NCBI RefSeq assembly: GCF_000758585.1
Contig: NZ_CP009281.1
Coordinates: 4,030,001 to 4,094,000 of the forward strand
From: Paenibacillus sp. FSL R5-0345
GTDB lineage: Bacteria > Bacillota > Bacilli > Paenibacillales > Paenibacillaceae
DNA: 64,000 bases
Reading direction: 5' to 3'
Part shown: positions 36,724-46,204 of the stretch, piece after piece
Position numbering within the stretch: position 1 is the stretch's first letter
Layout of the letters: every line of letters starts with the position of its first letter
Made by a program: the position numbers and the translations under genes
The notes under the pieces: generated by a model
The model's input: the letters and a program-made list of their open reading frames with translations, nothing else
Told to the model about the DNA's origin: nothing
Database searches by the model: none

Positions 36724-37296
36724 CTAGTCTACGATTTCAGCAGTGTCGCCATTGTTGGCACCAGCAGCATTAGCTTCGTCAGTATCAATATGCATATCAA
36801 GTTTGAAGCTGTCGGATACACGAGCAATTACGTTCTCCAATACAAGACCGCGGTCGCCACCGAGACGAACTTTAAGCAATTGCTTATCCGCAATGCCCCA
36901 AGCTTCAGCTTCGGAAGTGTGGAAGTGAATGTGACGAGCTGCGATAATAACGCCTTGTTCTAATTCAACTTCACCAGCAGGTCCTTTTAGCGTAATACCA
37001 GGTGTTCCTTCAATATTTCCAGATTCGCGAACTGGAGCTTTCACGCCAAGTGCGAAGGAGTCAGTACGGGAAATTTCCAATTGGGAAGCCGGACGAGCAG
37101 GTCCCAAGATTCTTACTTTGTCAAATTTACCTTTGCTACCGATAACTGCTACTTGTTCATTTGCTGCAAATTGTCCTGGTTGGGAAAGTGGTTTGAACTC
37201 AGTTAATTGATATCCTGGGCCAAACAGAGCCTCCACGTGCTCTTGCGTAAGGTGAATATGTCTAGCCGACACACCTACGGGTACAGTCTTACTCAT
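36724..37296 (-). CDS. pduL: PduL-type phosphate acyltransferase
   Basis: PduL enzymes exchange an acyl group between CoA and phosphate. The ATG at 37296 follows AAGGAG and gives 190 residues. Both metal-binding boxes are visible: SARHIHLT (H13, H15) and AARHIHFHT (H122, H124, H126). The N-terminus starts directly at the catalytic domain, with no encapsulation peptide. No microcompartment shell gene is nearby, so it is probably the free cytosolic form linked to acetyl phosphate metabolism. Confidence 0.9.
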   Translation of the reverse strand: MSKTVPVGVSARHIHLTQEHVEALFGPGYQLTEFKPLSQPGQFAANEQVAVIGSKGKFDKVRILGPARPASQLEISRTDSFALGVKAPVRESGNIEGTPGITLKGPAGEVELEQGVIIAARHIHFHTSEAEAWGIADKQLLKVRLGGDRGLVLENVIARVSDSFKLDMHIDTDEANAAGANNGDTAEIVD

Positions 37297-37371
37297 TGTA
37301 AAGTCACTCCTTGTATTTTCTCTAGTATCTGTACAAGCCATTAACCATTATACATCTTATTTCACCAAAAT

Positions 37372-37404
37372 AAAAAGGGCTGCATCATAACGAAGGCCCT
37401 TTTT
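37372..37404 (-). terminator. Terminator of the M19 dipeptidase gene
   Basis: The stem AAAAAGGGC/GCCCTTTTT has a 15-base loop and is rich in T on the minus strand. Confidence 0.75.
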
Positions 37405-37434
37405 TCGACAATTTATGTTTTTTGGACAAGATTG

Positions 37435-38400
37435 TCATGGTTTAGACACCTGAGAGGGCAAGTTTACGCTTAAAAAAGATGTCGCATTCTCATACATCCA
37501 GCCTTTTACAGTATCCTCAGGATAATAACGAAGCAGTTGTTCTATAAGATCAGGGTATTTTCCCGGATGCTCCAACTTCTCAACCCAAGTATCAATGCCA
37601 TCAAAATCTGAGCCAAACATCAGATGCTTCTCTCCGCCGAGACTGCATACCTGTTCAATATGCTTTAACAAATCATCCATACGAGCCTTTCCATGATCAC
37701 ATACAAACCACGGATAAAAGGTCAGCCCCATTCTCCCGTCCATCGCAATTAGAGCTTTTATCTGTTCATCTTTCAAATTTCTAACGTGACCGCAAATGGC
37801 TGCGGCATTCGAATGAGAAGCTATAAACGGACGAGAGCTTAAATCTGCCAGTTCCCAAAACCCTGCTTGCGACAAATGCGACACATCCAGCAGCATTCCA
37901 CTGTGGTTGCACCATTCTACCAGCTTTCTCCCTTTCTCCGTAAATCCACCATTACGCTTCTCTAGCACACCATCTGCTGCCCAATTCGCATAATTCCAAG
38001 TGACACCTAGAAACCGCACTCCAAGTTCGAAACAGAGCTGAGCATAAAACAAGTTCCCTTCTAAGCCGTCTACGCCCTCCAGAGAGAGCATTGCTTGTGG
38101 AGGTGCTCCAACTAATCGATTCCTCACTTCCTCCTTCCAGCGTAACCACTGAAGCCCATCTGTGCACACTATCTTTTGCCTAAAGAGATCAATTTGTCCT
38201 AAAACATGTTCAAAGCTAGGTTTACCTCTCGTAGCTGAAAGATATATCGCAAAACATTGCAACTCCACTCCGCCAGATGCCAACCGTTCTGCAGTAACAT
38301 CTAATCGAGGGTCATTGTCGAAATTAATATCCGGAGAGGCTTGCATTTTGCTTAGCACATCACAATGAAAATCTGCTACCTTAAACTTTTCAGCTCTCAT
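37435..38400 (-). CDS. Membrane-dipeptidase family (peptidase M19) protein
   Basis: This 321-residue zinc dipeptidase of the renal-dipeptidase family shows metal-site motifs in order: ADFHCD (about 9-14), the bridging glutamate in MLSLEGVDG, DVSHLS, SHSNA, and GSDFDG. It should cleave dipeptides, including those with a D-residue, in the cytoplasm; there is no signal peptide. In spore formers M19 enzymes can take part in peptidoglycan peptide recycling, which is inference here. AGGAGGTG precedes the ATG. Confidence 0.9.
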   Translation of the reverse strand: MRAEKFKVADFHCDVLSKMQASPDINFDNDPRLDVTAERLASGGVELQCFAIYLSATRGKPSFEHVLGQIDLFRQKIVCTDGLQWLRWKEEVRNRLVGAPPQAMLSLEGVDGLEGNLFYAQLCFELGVRFLGVTWNYANWAADGVLEKRNGGFTEKGRKLVEWCNHSGMLLDVSHLSQAGFWELADLSSRPFIASHSNAAAICGHVRNLKDEQIKALIAMDGRMGLTFYPWFVCDHGKARMDDLLKHIEQVCSLGGEKHLMFGSDFDGIDTWVEKLEHPGKYPDLIEQLLRYYPEDTVKGWMYENATSFLSVNLPSQVSKP

Positions 38401-38503
38401 TTAGCACCCCCACCTCCTCACAGTTCCAGCCGTACATTTTACTTCTAAGTGCCTATTTCAGATATTATGCAGAAAAACTCCTGACTATAAATCAAAAGCA
38501 AAA

Positions 38504-38529
38504 AACCTGTTTACAATAGTAAACAGGTT
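38504..38529 (-). terminator. Terminator of spoVS
   Basis: The stem AACCTGTTTA/TAAACAGGTT has a short loop and is followed on the minus strand by TTTTTTGC. Confidence 0.85.
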
Positions 38530-38548
38530 CATTCATTCTATAGGTCTA

Positions 38549-38809
38549 TTATCTGGGTTCAACAATCAGTTTAATCGCGGTTCGATCTTCTCCATCAATC
38601 ACTATATCAGTGAAGGCAGGAATGCAGATCAAATCAACTCCGCTTGGTGCAACAAATCCCCGGGCAATGGCAACTGCTTTGACTGCTTGATTCAGTGCTC
38701 CAGCTCCAATAGCTTGTAATTCTGCCGATCCACGTTCACGAAGAACACCCGCTAATGCGCCGGCGACGGAATTTGGATTGGATTTAGCTGATACTTTTAA
38801 TACATCCAT
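38549..38809 (-). CDS. spoVS: Stage V sporulation protein S
   Basis: This 86-residue Alba-like protein starts MDVLKVSAKSNPNSVAGALA and contains AIGAGALNQAVKAVAIARG, the nearly invariant SpoVS core. In Bacillus it affects septation and spore coat and cortex assembly. It follows rny and ymdB, as in Bacillus. A sigma-H-type promoter lies upstream and a strong terminator downstream, so it can be transcribed on its own early in sporulation. GGGGAGGT precedes the ATG. Confidence 0.96.
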   Translation of the reverse strand: MDVLKVSAKSNPNSVAGALAGVLRERGSAELQAIGAGALNQAVKAVAIARGFVAPSGVDLICIPAFTDIVIDGEDRTAIKLIVEPR

Positions 38810-38862
38810 AGTAAGTACCTCCCCTGGGAAAATAATGGTGTTCTTCCACTACTTTAGATGTT

Positions 38863-38889
38863 ATTCGCGAGAGAAGAAATAATTCCTTC
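38863..38889 (-). promoter_or_regulatory. Sigma-H-type promoter of spoVS
   Basis: On the minus strand GAAGGAATT (38881-38889) and CGCGAAT (38863-38869) are 11 bases apart. They match the sigma-H consensus RnAGGAWWW / RnnGAAT except for one base. Confidence 0.6.
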
Positions 38890-39009
38890 TTTTTACGGAC
38901 CACGTCTTCCAAAAACGGTATAAAAGATACTCTTTTACGATATAAAAAATATCACACTTTACCCTTACTCAGCGAAATTACCCGGATTAAACGATACTCT
39001 GTTCTACGT

Positions 39010-39804
39010 TTAGCTCATAACCCATTCATCTTCACGCAACCGTATCTTCTCCAGACGAGTTGCCGCACCAGTAGTTTCATCTAATTCTGCAAATAAACCG
39101 TGAAGCTGCCACTTACCTTCATCGACAACAAATCGTGCTGGAAGCTGAGTTGTGAACTTGTAAAGTACTGCATCTCTTTCCATACCCAGAATACCTTCGC
39201 TTGAACCAACCATACCCGCATCGGTTAAATACGCAGTTCCTCCTGGCAAAATCACATCATCGTTAGTCTGAACATGCGTATGTGTCCCAACAACAATCGA
39301 TGCGCGGCCATCCATGAAATACCCCATAGCGATTTTCTCAGAGGTTACCTCTGCATGGAAATCAACGAGAATACATTTATGATCTCTACGAAGCTCTTCA
39401 ACAATTTCTTCCCCAACACGGAAAGGACAATCAATAGCAGGTAAAAACGTCCGGCCTTGTAAATTTACTATAGCCAGTTCTTTACCATTACCTTTAACAA
39501 CGGTATAACCTCTTCCCGGTGTTCCTGGCGGAAAATTAGCAGGACGAATAATCCGAGCCTCATCATCGATGAACTCAAAAATATCTTTGTTGTCCCATGT
39601 GTGATTCCCCATAGTTATTCCGTGAACGCCCCAGTTAAAAAACTCATTAGCGATCGCCTTAGTGATCCCTCTACCGGCAGCAGAATTTTCGCCATTAACA
39701 ATAATGATATGTGGCTGATATTTGCTTTTTAGTGAGGGTAACATCTCACGAAGAGCCTTTCTGCCAACATTTCCAACGATATCTCCAATGAATAGTACTT
39801 TAAT
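39010..39804 (-). CDS. ymdB: YmdB-type metallophosphoesterase, apparent ATT start
   Basis: YmdB is a 2',3'-cyclic-nucleotide phosphodiesterase that affects the switch between motility and biofilm. Metal motifs are IGDIVG, NGENSA, GNHTWDN, DFHAE and GTHTHVQT. The conserved N-terminus KVLFIGDIVG lies upstream of the first ATG (39744). Reading back gives an in-frame ATT at 39804, 8 bases after GGAGG, with no ATG, GTG or TTG available. The product from ATT is 264 residues, the length of the B. subtilis protein. It is transcribed after rny. Confidence 0.88.
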   Translation of the reverse strand: MKVLFIGDIVGNVGRKALREMLPSLKSKYQPHIIIVNGENSAAGRGITKAIANEFFNWGVHGITMGNHTWDNKDIFEFIDDEARIIRPANFPPGTPGRGYTVVKGNGKELAIVNLQGRTFLPAIDCPFRVGEEIVEELRRDHKCILVDFHAEVTSEKIAMGYFMDGRASIVVGTHTHVQTNDDVILPGGTAYLTDAGMVGSSEGILGMERDAVLYKFTTQLPARFVVDEGKWQLHGLFAELDETTGAATRLEKIRLREDEWVMS

Positions 39805-39869
39805 GATTCTCTCCTCCTAATCTTAAACGCTATATCTAATGGATAAGAGCTCATATTCAAAAGAAAAAA

Positions 39870-39886
39870 GGCCCCGCTTAGGGGCC
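39870..39886 (-). terminator. Terminator after rny
   Basis: The stem GGCCCC/GGGGCC with a 5-base loop is followed by TTTTTTCTT on the minus strand. Confidence 0.88.
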
Positions 39887-39946
39887 AATTCTCAACAAAT
39901 ATAAGAAAGTATAAGTTACATCTTATCCCTTAACCTTATATTCCAC

Positions 39947-41488
39947 CTATTTAGCGTATTCAACAGCCCGTGTCTCACGAATAACGGTAACTTTGATATG
40001 TCCTGGATAATCCAGTTCACTTTCAATCATCTTCGTAATATCGCGAGCAAGACGGAATGCCTCTGCATCGTCAATCTTCTCTGGCTGTACCATCACGCGT
40101 ACCTCACGGCCCGCCTGAATAGCAAATGATTTCTCAACGCCTTCGAACGACTCTGAGATTTCTTCCAGTTTTTCTAGACGTTTAATATACGTTTCCAGTG
40201 TTTCACGGCGAGCGCCAGGTCTTGCTGCTGACAATGCATCAGCGGCACCAACCAACATAGCAATAACCGAGGTAGCTTCGCAATCTCCATGATGAGACGC
40301 GATACTGTTGATAACAACCGGATGTTCCTTATATTTCTTCGCTAGTTCAACGCCGATCTCAACATGCGATCCTTCTACTTCATGATCCAGCGCTTTGCCG
40401 ATATCATGAAGCAATCCTGCACGTTTTGCAAGCACGATGTCTTCCCCAAGCTCACCGGCCATCAGTCCAGTCAAATAAGCAACCTCCATAGAGTGCTTCA
40501 ATACATTTTGACCATAGCTTGTACGGAATTTCAGACGACCCAGAATCTTGATCAAGTCTGGATGCAATCCATGAACACCCACTTCGAAAGTAGCTTGTTC
40601 ACCATATTCGCGAATTCTTTCGTCCACTTCTTTGCGGGATTTTTCCACCATCTCTTCAATACGAGCGGGGTGGATACGTCCATCTGCCACTAGTTTCTCA
40701 AGTGCCGTACGGGCCACTTCGCGACGGATTGGATCAAATCCCGACAAAATAACTGCTTCCGGAGTATCATCAATAATGAGGTCGATACCTGTAAGAGTTT
40801 CGAGTGCACGAATGTTACGGCCTTCACGACCGATAATCCGACCTTTCATCTCTTCGTTCGGCAGGGTAACAACTGAAACTGTTGTCTCGGCTACGTGATC
40901 AGCTGCACAGCGTTGGATAGCGAGTGTGATGATTTCGCGGGATTTCTTATCCGCTTCCTCTTTCGCCTGCTGTTCAATTTCTTTGATCATTTGAGCCGTT
41001 TCATGGCGAACTTCTTGCTCAACATTGCTAAGAATAATACTTCTTGCATCTTCGATGCTTAAATTGGAAATGCGCTCCAATTCAGTGACTTGGTTTTTGT
41101 AAATAACATCAATTTGCTGTTGGGTTTCATCAATTCGTTTCTCTTTGTTAGCTACTTGTTCTTCTTTTCTTTCAAGCGATTCCATTTTTTTATCCAGAGA
41201 TTCTTCCTTTTGCAGCAAACGTCTCTCTTGCCGTTGGATTTCATTCCGACGTTCACGAGTTTCTTTCTCAGCTTCAGTACGGATTCTATGGACTTCGTCC
41301 TTAGCTTCCAATACCGTTTCTTTCTTCAGCGCCTCTGCGTCCTTCTTCGCGTTCTCCACGATGACTACGGCTTCTCTTTCTGCGCTTTGAATTTTAGCTT
41401 CTGCAAGGGATTTACGAATAAAATAACCGAATCCAAAGAATAATGCAGCTACAACGAGAACGATAATGACCCAGATCCATGCTTGCAT
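39947..41488 (-). CDS. rny: Ribonuclease Y
   Basis: RNase Y is the membrane-bound endoribonuclease that starts much of mRNA decay in Bacillus. The ATG at 41488 follows GAGGAGGTG and gives 513 residues. Domains are one membrane helix (about 3-23), a long charged coiled coil (about 28-200), a KH domain with [11 protein letters not shown] (about 218-228), and an HD domain with [12 protein letters not shown] (about 357) and a second pair in ASHHGD. The neighbours ymdB and spoVS match the Bacillus arrangement. Confidence 0.96.
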   Translation of the reverse strand: MQAWIWVIIVLVVAALFFGFGYFIRKSLAEAKIQSAEREAVVIVENAKKDAEALKKETVLEAKDEVHRIRTEAEKETRERRNEIQRQERRLLQKEESLDKKMESLERKEEQVANKEKRIDETQQQIDVIYKNQVTELERISNLSIEDARSIILSNVEQEVRHETAQMIKEIEQQAKEEADKKSREIITLAIQRCAADHVAETTVSVVTLPNEEMKGRIIGREGRNIRALETLTGIDLIIDDTPEAVILSGFDPIRREVARTALEKLVADGRIHPARIEEMVEKSRKEVDERIREYGEQATFEVGVHGLHPDLIKILGRLKFRTSYGQNVLKHSMEVAYLTGLMAGELGEDIVLAKRAGLLHDIGKALDHEVEGSHVEIGVELAKKYKEHPVVINSIASHHGDCEATSVIAMLVGAADALSAARPGARRETLETYIKRLEKLEEISESFEGVEKSFAIQAGREVRVMVQPEKIDDAEAFRLARDITKMIESELDYPGHIKVTVIRETRAVEYAK

Positions 41489-41804
41489 CTGTTCACCTCC
41501 TCGTTGGTTCCTCTCCAAGGTATCCCCCTGGGAATTGTGCAGTTGTTAAACTATCCGTTCATCACCATACAAAAAACCGGTAAACAACCGATTGCCATAC
41601 TGCACATGTTGCACATGCACACTGCCCGCCTTATCCGGCGATTACATTTCATATGAGTTGTACGCGAACCGTTTTAAAAAGTCCCCTTTTTGGGAAGGAA
41701 AAAGGATTCTTACTTTATGCCGATTCATGTTATATTTTATTATTTATAAAAAGACATTGTCAAGAGAGTCGATATGCGCATTAATGTCAAGAGAATCAGT
41801 GAGT
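41489..41804. other. Gap between recX and rny
   Basis: It contains the rny leader. A weak hairpin, CGGT/ACCG, is followed by TTTTTTG on the minus strand near 41572-41596, and the part close to recX is A+T rich. No gene was recognised. Confidence 0.4.
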
Positions 41805-42536
41805 CTAGTAAAATTCCTCATCTTCACCCTCATAATTGTCTTCTTCAAGTAAAGTATTGATCACTTGACGCACCATATCGCCTGAGAATCCACGCCGCAT
41901 TAAGAAGGCGCCAGTCTTTCTTCTCTTATCTGCAGCTTCACCTCGGATGAGATTCCATTTCTTACGTCCGGTCTGAAGTGCACTCTCAAGTTCTTGTTCA
42001 GGGCTGATATTCTCCAAGGCTTCCGAGATTAAAGATTTGTCGATTCCTTTCTCACGTAGCTCTTGGCGAATCCACATCTTTCCTTTGCGTTGGTTCGTAA
42101 TGCGTTGCTCTGCCCATTGCTTTGCATACAAAGGGTCATCAAGAAGTCTTTCCTGCTGTAGCCGTTGCACCACTTCCGCAATAATAGTCTCCCCTATTTC
42201 CTTCTGCCGTAAACGGCGAGTCATTTCCATAGCGGTTCGTGGCTTTCGTTCTAGATAACGAAGTCCTTCTACATAAGCTCGTTGTCGCTCATCAGCAACA
42301 ACAATTTCCTCCAAATCGGCTTTCATAAAAGAATTCCCAGTAATCATCCGATATTTAATCATGACGTCTTCGTGTACAGTCATGTTATAAGCTCCGAAAT
42401 GTATGATATAGCGGTGATCCGATTTCTTCTGACGTTCTACCTTAGTGATTTCTAAAAGTTCTCCATCAGGAAAATCTGCAAGAACTTGTAAGTCCTGCTC
42501 ATCCGATTCAAAATCCATATCCAGCTGTATTACCAT
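41805..42536 (-). CDS. recX: Regulatory protein RecX
   Basis: RecX binds RecA filaments and limits or modulates recombinase activity. The 243 residues contain three-helix RecX repeats: YVEGLRYLERKPRTAMEMTRRL, LLDDPLYAKQWAEQRI and GAFLMRRGFSGDMVRQVI are the visible landmarks. An N-terminal beta extension (about 1-70) is typical of Bacillales RecX. The tail is acidic. It lies directly after recA, separated by a terminator. Confidence 0.9.
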   Translation of the reverse strand: MVIQLDMDFESDEQDLQVLADFPDGELLEITKVERQKKSDHRYIIHFGAYNMTVHEDVMIKYRMITGNSFMKADLEEIVVADERQRAYVEGLRYLERKPRTAMEMTRRLRQKEIGETIIAEVVQRLQQERLLDDPLYAKQWAEQRITNQRKGKMWIRQELREKGIDKSLISEALENISPEQELESALQTGRKKWNLIRGEAADKRRKTGAFLMRRGFSGDMVRQVINTLLEEDNYEGEDEEFY

Positions 42537-42651
42537 AGTTGCTTGTCACCTCATAGCAATAAAATATCCCCACAAAGTGTAGCTTAAATTCGATGCGTAC
42601 TCAGGTACTTTGCGAGGACCCCAAATAAATATTTCTGATGCGTTAAGAAAA

Positions 42652-42682
42652 GACACCCTGCAACAATGAATCACAGGGCGTC
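42652..42682 (-). terminator. Terminator of recA
   Basis: The stem GACGCCCTG/CAGGGTGTC (minus strand, one wobble) is followed by TTTTCTT. Confidence 0.8.
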
Positions 42683-42699
42683 CTATTCCTTAATAAATT

Positions 42700-43767
42700 C
42701 TATTGTTCGATTTCGAGAAGTAGCTTTTCTTCTTCCTCTTGCTCTGCAATGATTTCCGCTTCATTTGGTGCAGCAACAATAGTGGAGAGATTACTTGCTT
42801 CACGAATCTTGTTCTCAATGATGAGCGCAATATCTTGATGTTCCTTCAAGAACTGTTTGGCATTCTCACGTCCTTGGCCGAGACGCTCGCCTTCATAGGA
42901 ATACCATGCACCACTCTTATTCACGATGTCCATTTCAGTACCGATGTCTACAAGACTTCCTTCTCTGGAAATCCCTTCACCATACATGATATCAACATCA
43001 GCTTGTTTAAATGGAGGTGCTACCTTATTCTTCACAATCTTGATCTTGGTGCGGTTACCTACAACGTCGTTACCCATTTTGATACTTTCCACACGACGAA
43101 CATCCAACCGTACGGAAGAGTAGAATTTCAGCGCTCGTCCACCCGGAGTTGTCTCAGGGTTACCGAACATAACACCAATTTTCTCACGAAGCTGGTTAAT
43201 AAAGATAGCAATTGTATTTGATTTACTAATGGCACCAGAAAGCTTCCGAAGCGCTTGAGACATCAAACGAGCCTGTAGGCCGACGTGTGAATCACCCATA
43301 TCGCCTTCAATTTCCGCTTTAGGAACCAAAGCAGCTACGGAGTCAACGACAATAATGTCTACTGCGCCACTTCGTACAAGTGCTTCAGCAATCTCAAGTG
43401 CCTGTTCACCCGTATCTGGCTGAGATAGTAACAATTCATCAATGTTTACGCCCAAGTTACGTGCATACTTCGGATCGAGCGCATGCTCAGCATCGATAAA
43501 TGCAGCTTGTCCTCCTTGTTTTTGCACTTCTGCAATAGCATGAAGAGCAACAGTTGTTTTACCGGAGGATTCAGGTCCGTATACTTCAATAATACGTCCC
43601 TTTGGAAGTCCGCCTATACCTAACGCAATATCAAGTGCCAAAGATCCGCTAGGTACAACTTCCACTTGCATATGAGTGGATTCTCCCAGTTTCATGATCG
43701 AACCTTTACCAAATTGTTTTTCTATTTGACGAAGCGCCATATCAAGCGCTGCACGACGATCTGACAA
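42700..43767 (-). CDS. recA: Recombinase RecA
   Basis: RecA promotes strand exchange and LexA self-cleavage. The 355-residue protein has Walker A at 64-72 (YGPESSGKT, one residue offset), Walker [13 protein letters not shown], and the loop motifs [13 protein letters not shown] and [10 protein letters not shown]. The start appears to be TTG at 43767 after AAGGAAG; the N-terminus [11 protein letters not shown] agrees with other RecA proteins. A LexA box and a sigma-A promoter lie upstream. Confidence 0.97.
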   Translation of the reverse strand: MSDRRAALDMALRQIEKQFGKGSIMKLGESTHMQVEVVPSGSLALDIALGIGGLPKGRIIEVYGPESSGKTTVALHAIAEVQKQGGQAAFIDAEHALDPKYARNLGVNIDELLLSQPDTGEQALEIAEALVRSGAVDIIVVDSVAALVPKAEIEGDMGDSHVGLQARLMSQALRKLSGAISKSNTIAIFINQLREKIGVMFGNPETTPGGRALKFYSSVRLDVRRVESIKMGNDVVGNRTKIKIVKNKVAPPFKQADVDIMYGEGISREGSLVDIGTEMDIVNKSGAWYSYEGERLGQGRENAKQFLKEHQDIALIIENKIREASNLSTIVAAPNEAEIIAEQEEEEKLLLEIEQ

Positions 43768-43798
43768 TCAGACCACTTCCTTCACTGTTTATAATAAT

Positions 43799-43827
43799 AT
43801 AATAACGTGTTTTTGAGGTCTTGCCAA
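43799..43827 (-). promoter_or_regulatory. Sigma-A promoter of recA
   Basis: TTGGCA (43822-43827) and TATTAT (43799-43804) are 17 bases apart on the minus strand. Confidence 0.65.
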
Positions 43828-43836
43828 GCTTTTTTT

Positions 43837-43850
43837 CGAACATACATTCG
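43837..43850. promoter_or_regulatory. LexA (SOS) box before recA
   Basis: On the minus strand CGAATGTATGTTCG matches the Bacillus consensus CGAACRNRYGTTCG with a single change. It lies 9 bases upstream of the recA -35 element. Confidence 0.8.
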
Positions 43851-43997
43851 TTTTTTTTGTCTCAAGCGTTAATTATCCCTTTTATTGTAAGCCTCCTTCC
43901 GGATATAGAAGTTAACTGATTTCTCTACTTCACCGGACATCAACGACTTATGATCATAACCAAAAACATTGATCAAAATCTCTGCAAATATACAAAA

Positions 43998-44039
43998 AAC
44001 CGCAGCAAAGAAATCTCAGTGCCACGGTTCTTCCGTATG
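43998..44039 (-). terminator. Terminator of cinA
   Basis: A 9-bp stem AACCGTGGC/GCTGCGGTT with two wobble pairs is followed by TTTTTTGT on the minus strand. Confidence 0.65.
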
Positions 44040-44067
44040 TTCCAATTATAACTGGGCTAATCTCCCA

Positions 44068-45354
44068 TTACAAGTCTGAACCCTCAAGTGGTGTCTCCAC
44101 CTTGCGTTCCTCAAGTCTACGCCATAGTCGATACAGTAGAGCTTTAACAGTACGCAGTCGTATATTCTCACGTGTCCCTTTAAGATTAAGCTCATATACC
44201 TCTGTCTTACGCCCGCGTTCAGCTAAACCAATAAATACAAGTCCGACTGGTTTACGTTCAGAATAGCCTGGTCCTGCTACGCCTGTTACAGATAAACCGA
44301 AATCACTGTCCGCAATCATTCTCACCTGATCGGCCAACACCTCGGCAACTTCACGACTTACCGCCCCTGGAGCATCAGGCCCCTCCAAATAAGCACTTGG
44401 CACATTCAGAAGTTTTTTCTTTAGATCGTTCGAATAACAGACGATTCCTCCCGCAAACATCGAAGCGCTACCTGGTATGTTGGTTATACTCTCCATCAGC
44501 AAGCCTCCGGTACAGCTCTCCGCCGCACTTAAAGTCAGACCTGCATCCGCCATCCAATCTACAATTAGCTGTTCTAGTGGTACATCAATATTCGCATATA
44601 AATGCTCTGGCAAAATCTCTTTGATCTGCTTCTCCAGAATCTCCAGCTTCTTGAAAGCTTCATGCTCGGAAGGCGCCTTTGTCGAAATACGAACGGTTAC
44701 TTCTCCCTCTTTTGCATATGGAGCTATGGTTGGGTCTGTCTGGCTGTGAATCAGATCTATGAGCTTATCCTCAAGCAGTGATTCTCCGATACCTGCAAAT
44801 TTTAGCATTTTAGAATAAAGTGGCATTTCTGACGTCAGAGCATGCTGCTGAAGCCAAGGTACTGCTTTATCTACGAACATTGGTTTCATCTCGCGAGGCG
44901 GACCAGGAAGCACAATATAATATTTCTTTTCATGCTCAAAAGCAATACCCACAGCAAGACCAATCTCATTTGGCAAAGGTGTGGTTCCTTCAATTATAAG
45001 TGCCTGTTTACGATTATTCTCTGTCATTACAATCTTACGATCATCAAAGAAACGTTGTACATGATCCATTGCCAAACGATCTATATGGAGTGTTCGGCCT
45101 AAAGAAGCAGCCAATGCATCTTTTGTAAGATCATCTTCTGTCGGACCAATACCACCTGTAAAAATGATAACATCAGCTCTGTTTTGAGCAATTTCAATAG
45201 CTTGCTGCAAGCGACTGCTGTTATCGCCAACTACGGTTTGAAAATATACATCAATCCCAATAGCAGCTAACTCTATAGATAGAAACTGGGCATTACTATT
45301 CACGATTTGACCGAGCAAAAGCTCCGTGCCTACTGCAATAATCTCCGCTTTCAT
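44068..45354 (-). CDS. cinA: CinA-family protein (competence/damage-inducible, NMN deamidase-type)
   Basis: The 428 residues comprise an N-terminal molybdopterin-binding-like domain (about 1-170, with VGTELLLGQIVNSNAQFLS and IFTGGIGPTEDDLTKD landmarks). A C-terminal CinA domain (about 258-415, SAAESCTGGLLMESITNIPG) carries the nicotinamide-nucleotide amidase residues. It probably repairs pyridine nucleotides (NMN deamidation and ADP-ribose hydrolysis). It lies between pgsA and recA, as in many Firmicutes, so damage-linked co-regulation is possible, but a separate recA promoter exists. Confidence 0.92.
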   Translation of the reverse strand: MKAEIIAVGTELLLGQIVNSNAQFLSIELAAIGIDVYFQTVVGDNSSRLQQAIEIAQNRADVIIFTGGIGPTEDDLTKDALAASLGRTLHIDRLAMDHVQRFFDDRKIVMTENNRKQALIIEGTTPLPNEIGLAVGIAFEHEKKYYIVLPGPPREMKPMFVDKAVPWLQQHALTSEMPLYSKMLKFAGIGESLLEDKLIDLIHSQTDPTIAPYAKEGEVTVRISTKAPSEHEAFKKLEILEKQIKEILPEHLYANIDVPLEQLIVDWMADAGLTLSAAESCTGGLLMESITNIPGSASMFAGGIVCYSNDLKKKLLNVPSAYLEGPDAPGAVSREVAEVLADQVRMIADSDFGLSVTGVAGPGYSERKPVGLVFIGLAERGRKTEVYELNLKGTRENIRLRTVKALLYRLWRRLEERKVETPLEGSDL

Positions 45355-45410
45355 CCCTGGCTTTCGCCTCCTAGTTATAATGTAGACACACTGCCTTTAG
45401 GGTTTAAAAA

Positions 45411-45437
45411 AGGTAATAGGTACTTTACCTATTACCT
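45411..45437 (-). terminator. Terminator of pgsA
   Basis: A perfect 10-bp stem AGGTAATAGG/CCTATTACCT with a 7-base loop is followed by TTTTTTTAAA on the minus strand. Confidence 0.85.
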
Positions 45438-45463
45438 CTCCTATATGTAGCTACCTAAAATGC

Positions 45464-46051
45464 TTAAGCATTATGCAGCTGTAGCAGCTCTTTATTCTTC
45501 ACAAAATAATCAATTCCAGAGTAAATAGTGATCAAAGCTGCAGCCCAAATAGCAATATCGTCTACAGGAATGCTGACGAATTGAAATGGAAAATTGTTCA
45601 ACAACAGCAGTGAGATCGCTACAATTTGTACAACCGTCTTTATCTTGCCCCATTTGCTGGCGGCAACCACTTTCCCCTCTAACAATGCGATCTGGCGAAG
45701 CCCGGTTACTGCAAACTCACGACTTATGATAACAATTGCAATCCATGAATCACATCTACCCAGTTCGACAAGTGAAATCAGAACAGCGGAAACTAACAGC
45801 TTGTCCGCTAACGGATCAAGGAGCTTACCGAGGTTGGTCACCATATTATATTTCCTAGCTATGTAGCCGTCTATTCCATCTGTGCTGGCTGCAAGCAAAA
45901 AGATTACAGCGGCTACCAAATGATTAACAGATAGCTGGAAAGAGCCCCAATGTATTGGTTCTGGGTAAAAGCTAAAATCCACCAGTAAGAAAAACATCAT
46001 AATCGGGATCAGGCAAATACGTGCTAGCGTGATGCGGTTGGGCAAATTCAC
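45464..46051 (-). CDS. pgsA: CDP-diacylglycerol-glycerol-3-phosphate 3-phosphatidyltransferase
   Basis: PgsA makes phosphatidylglycerol phosphate at the membrane. A GTG at 46051 follows AGGGGAGG and starts NLPNRITLARI, giving 195 residues, near the usual 193. The CDP-alcohol phosphatidyltransferase motif D-G-x2-A-R-x8-G-x3-D-x3-D is visible across STDGIDGYIARKYN and LGKLLDPLADKLL. Several membrane helices are present. Confidence 0.93.
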   Translation of the reverse strand: MNLPNRITLARICLIPIMMFFLLVDFSFYPEPIHWGSFQLSVNHLVAAVIFLLAASTDGIDGYIARKYNMVTNLGKLLDPLADKLLVSAVLISLVELGRCDSWIAIVIISREFAVTGLRQIALLEGKVVAASKWGKIKTVVQIVAISLLLLNNFPFQFVSIPVDDIAIWAAALITIYSGIDYFVKNKELLQLHNA

Positions 46052-46161
46052 TGAAGTTCCTCCCCTAAATCGTTCATACAAATGACCTGAGTCAGGCTCA
46101 TCTATTTCTACTTAAGCAAGTATATTATAGCTATAAATAGGTGTCAAAAAAAATACAAAGC

Positions 46162-46196
46162 ACCCCGCATCATGGTGCTGATAAGCACTGCGGGGT
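46162..46196 (-). terminator. Terminator of the yajQ-type gene
   Basis: The stem ACCCCGCA/TGCGGGGT with inner GTGCT/AGCAC is followed by TTTGTATTTTTTTT on the minus strand. Confidence 0.9.
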
Positions 46197-46204
46197 ACAA
46201 AATT

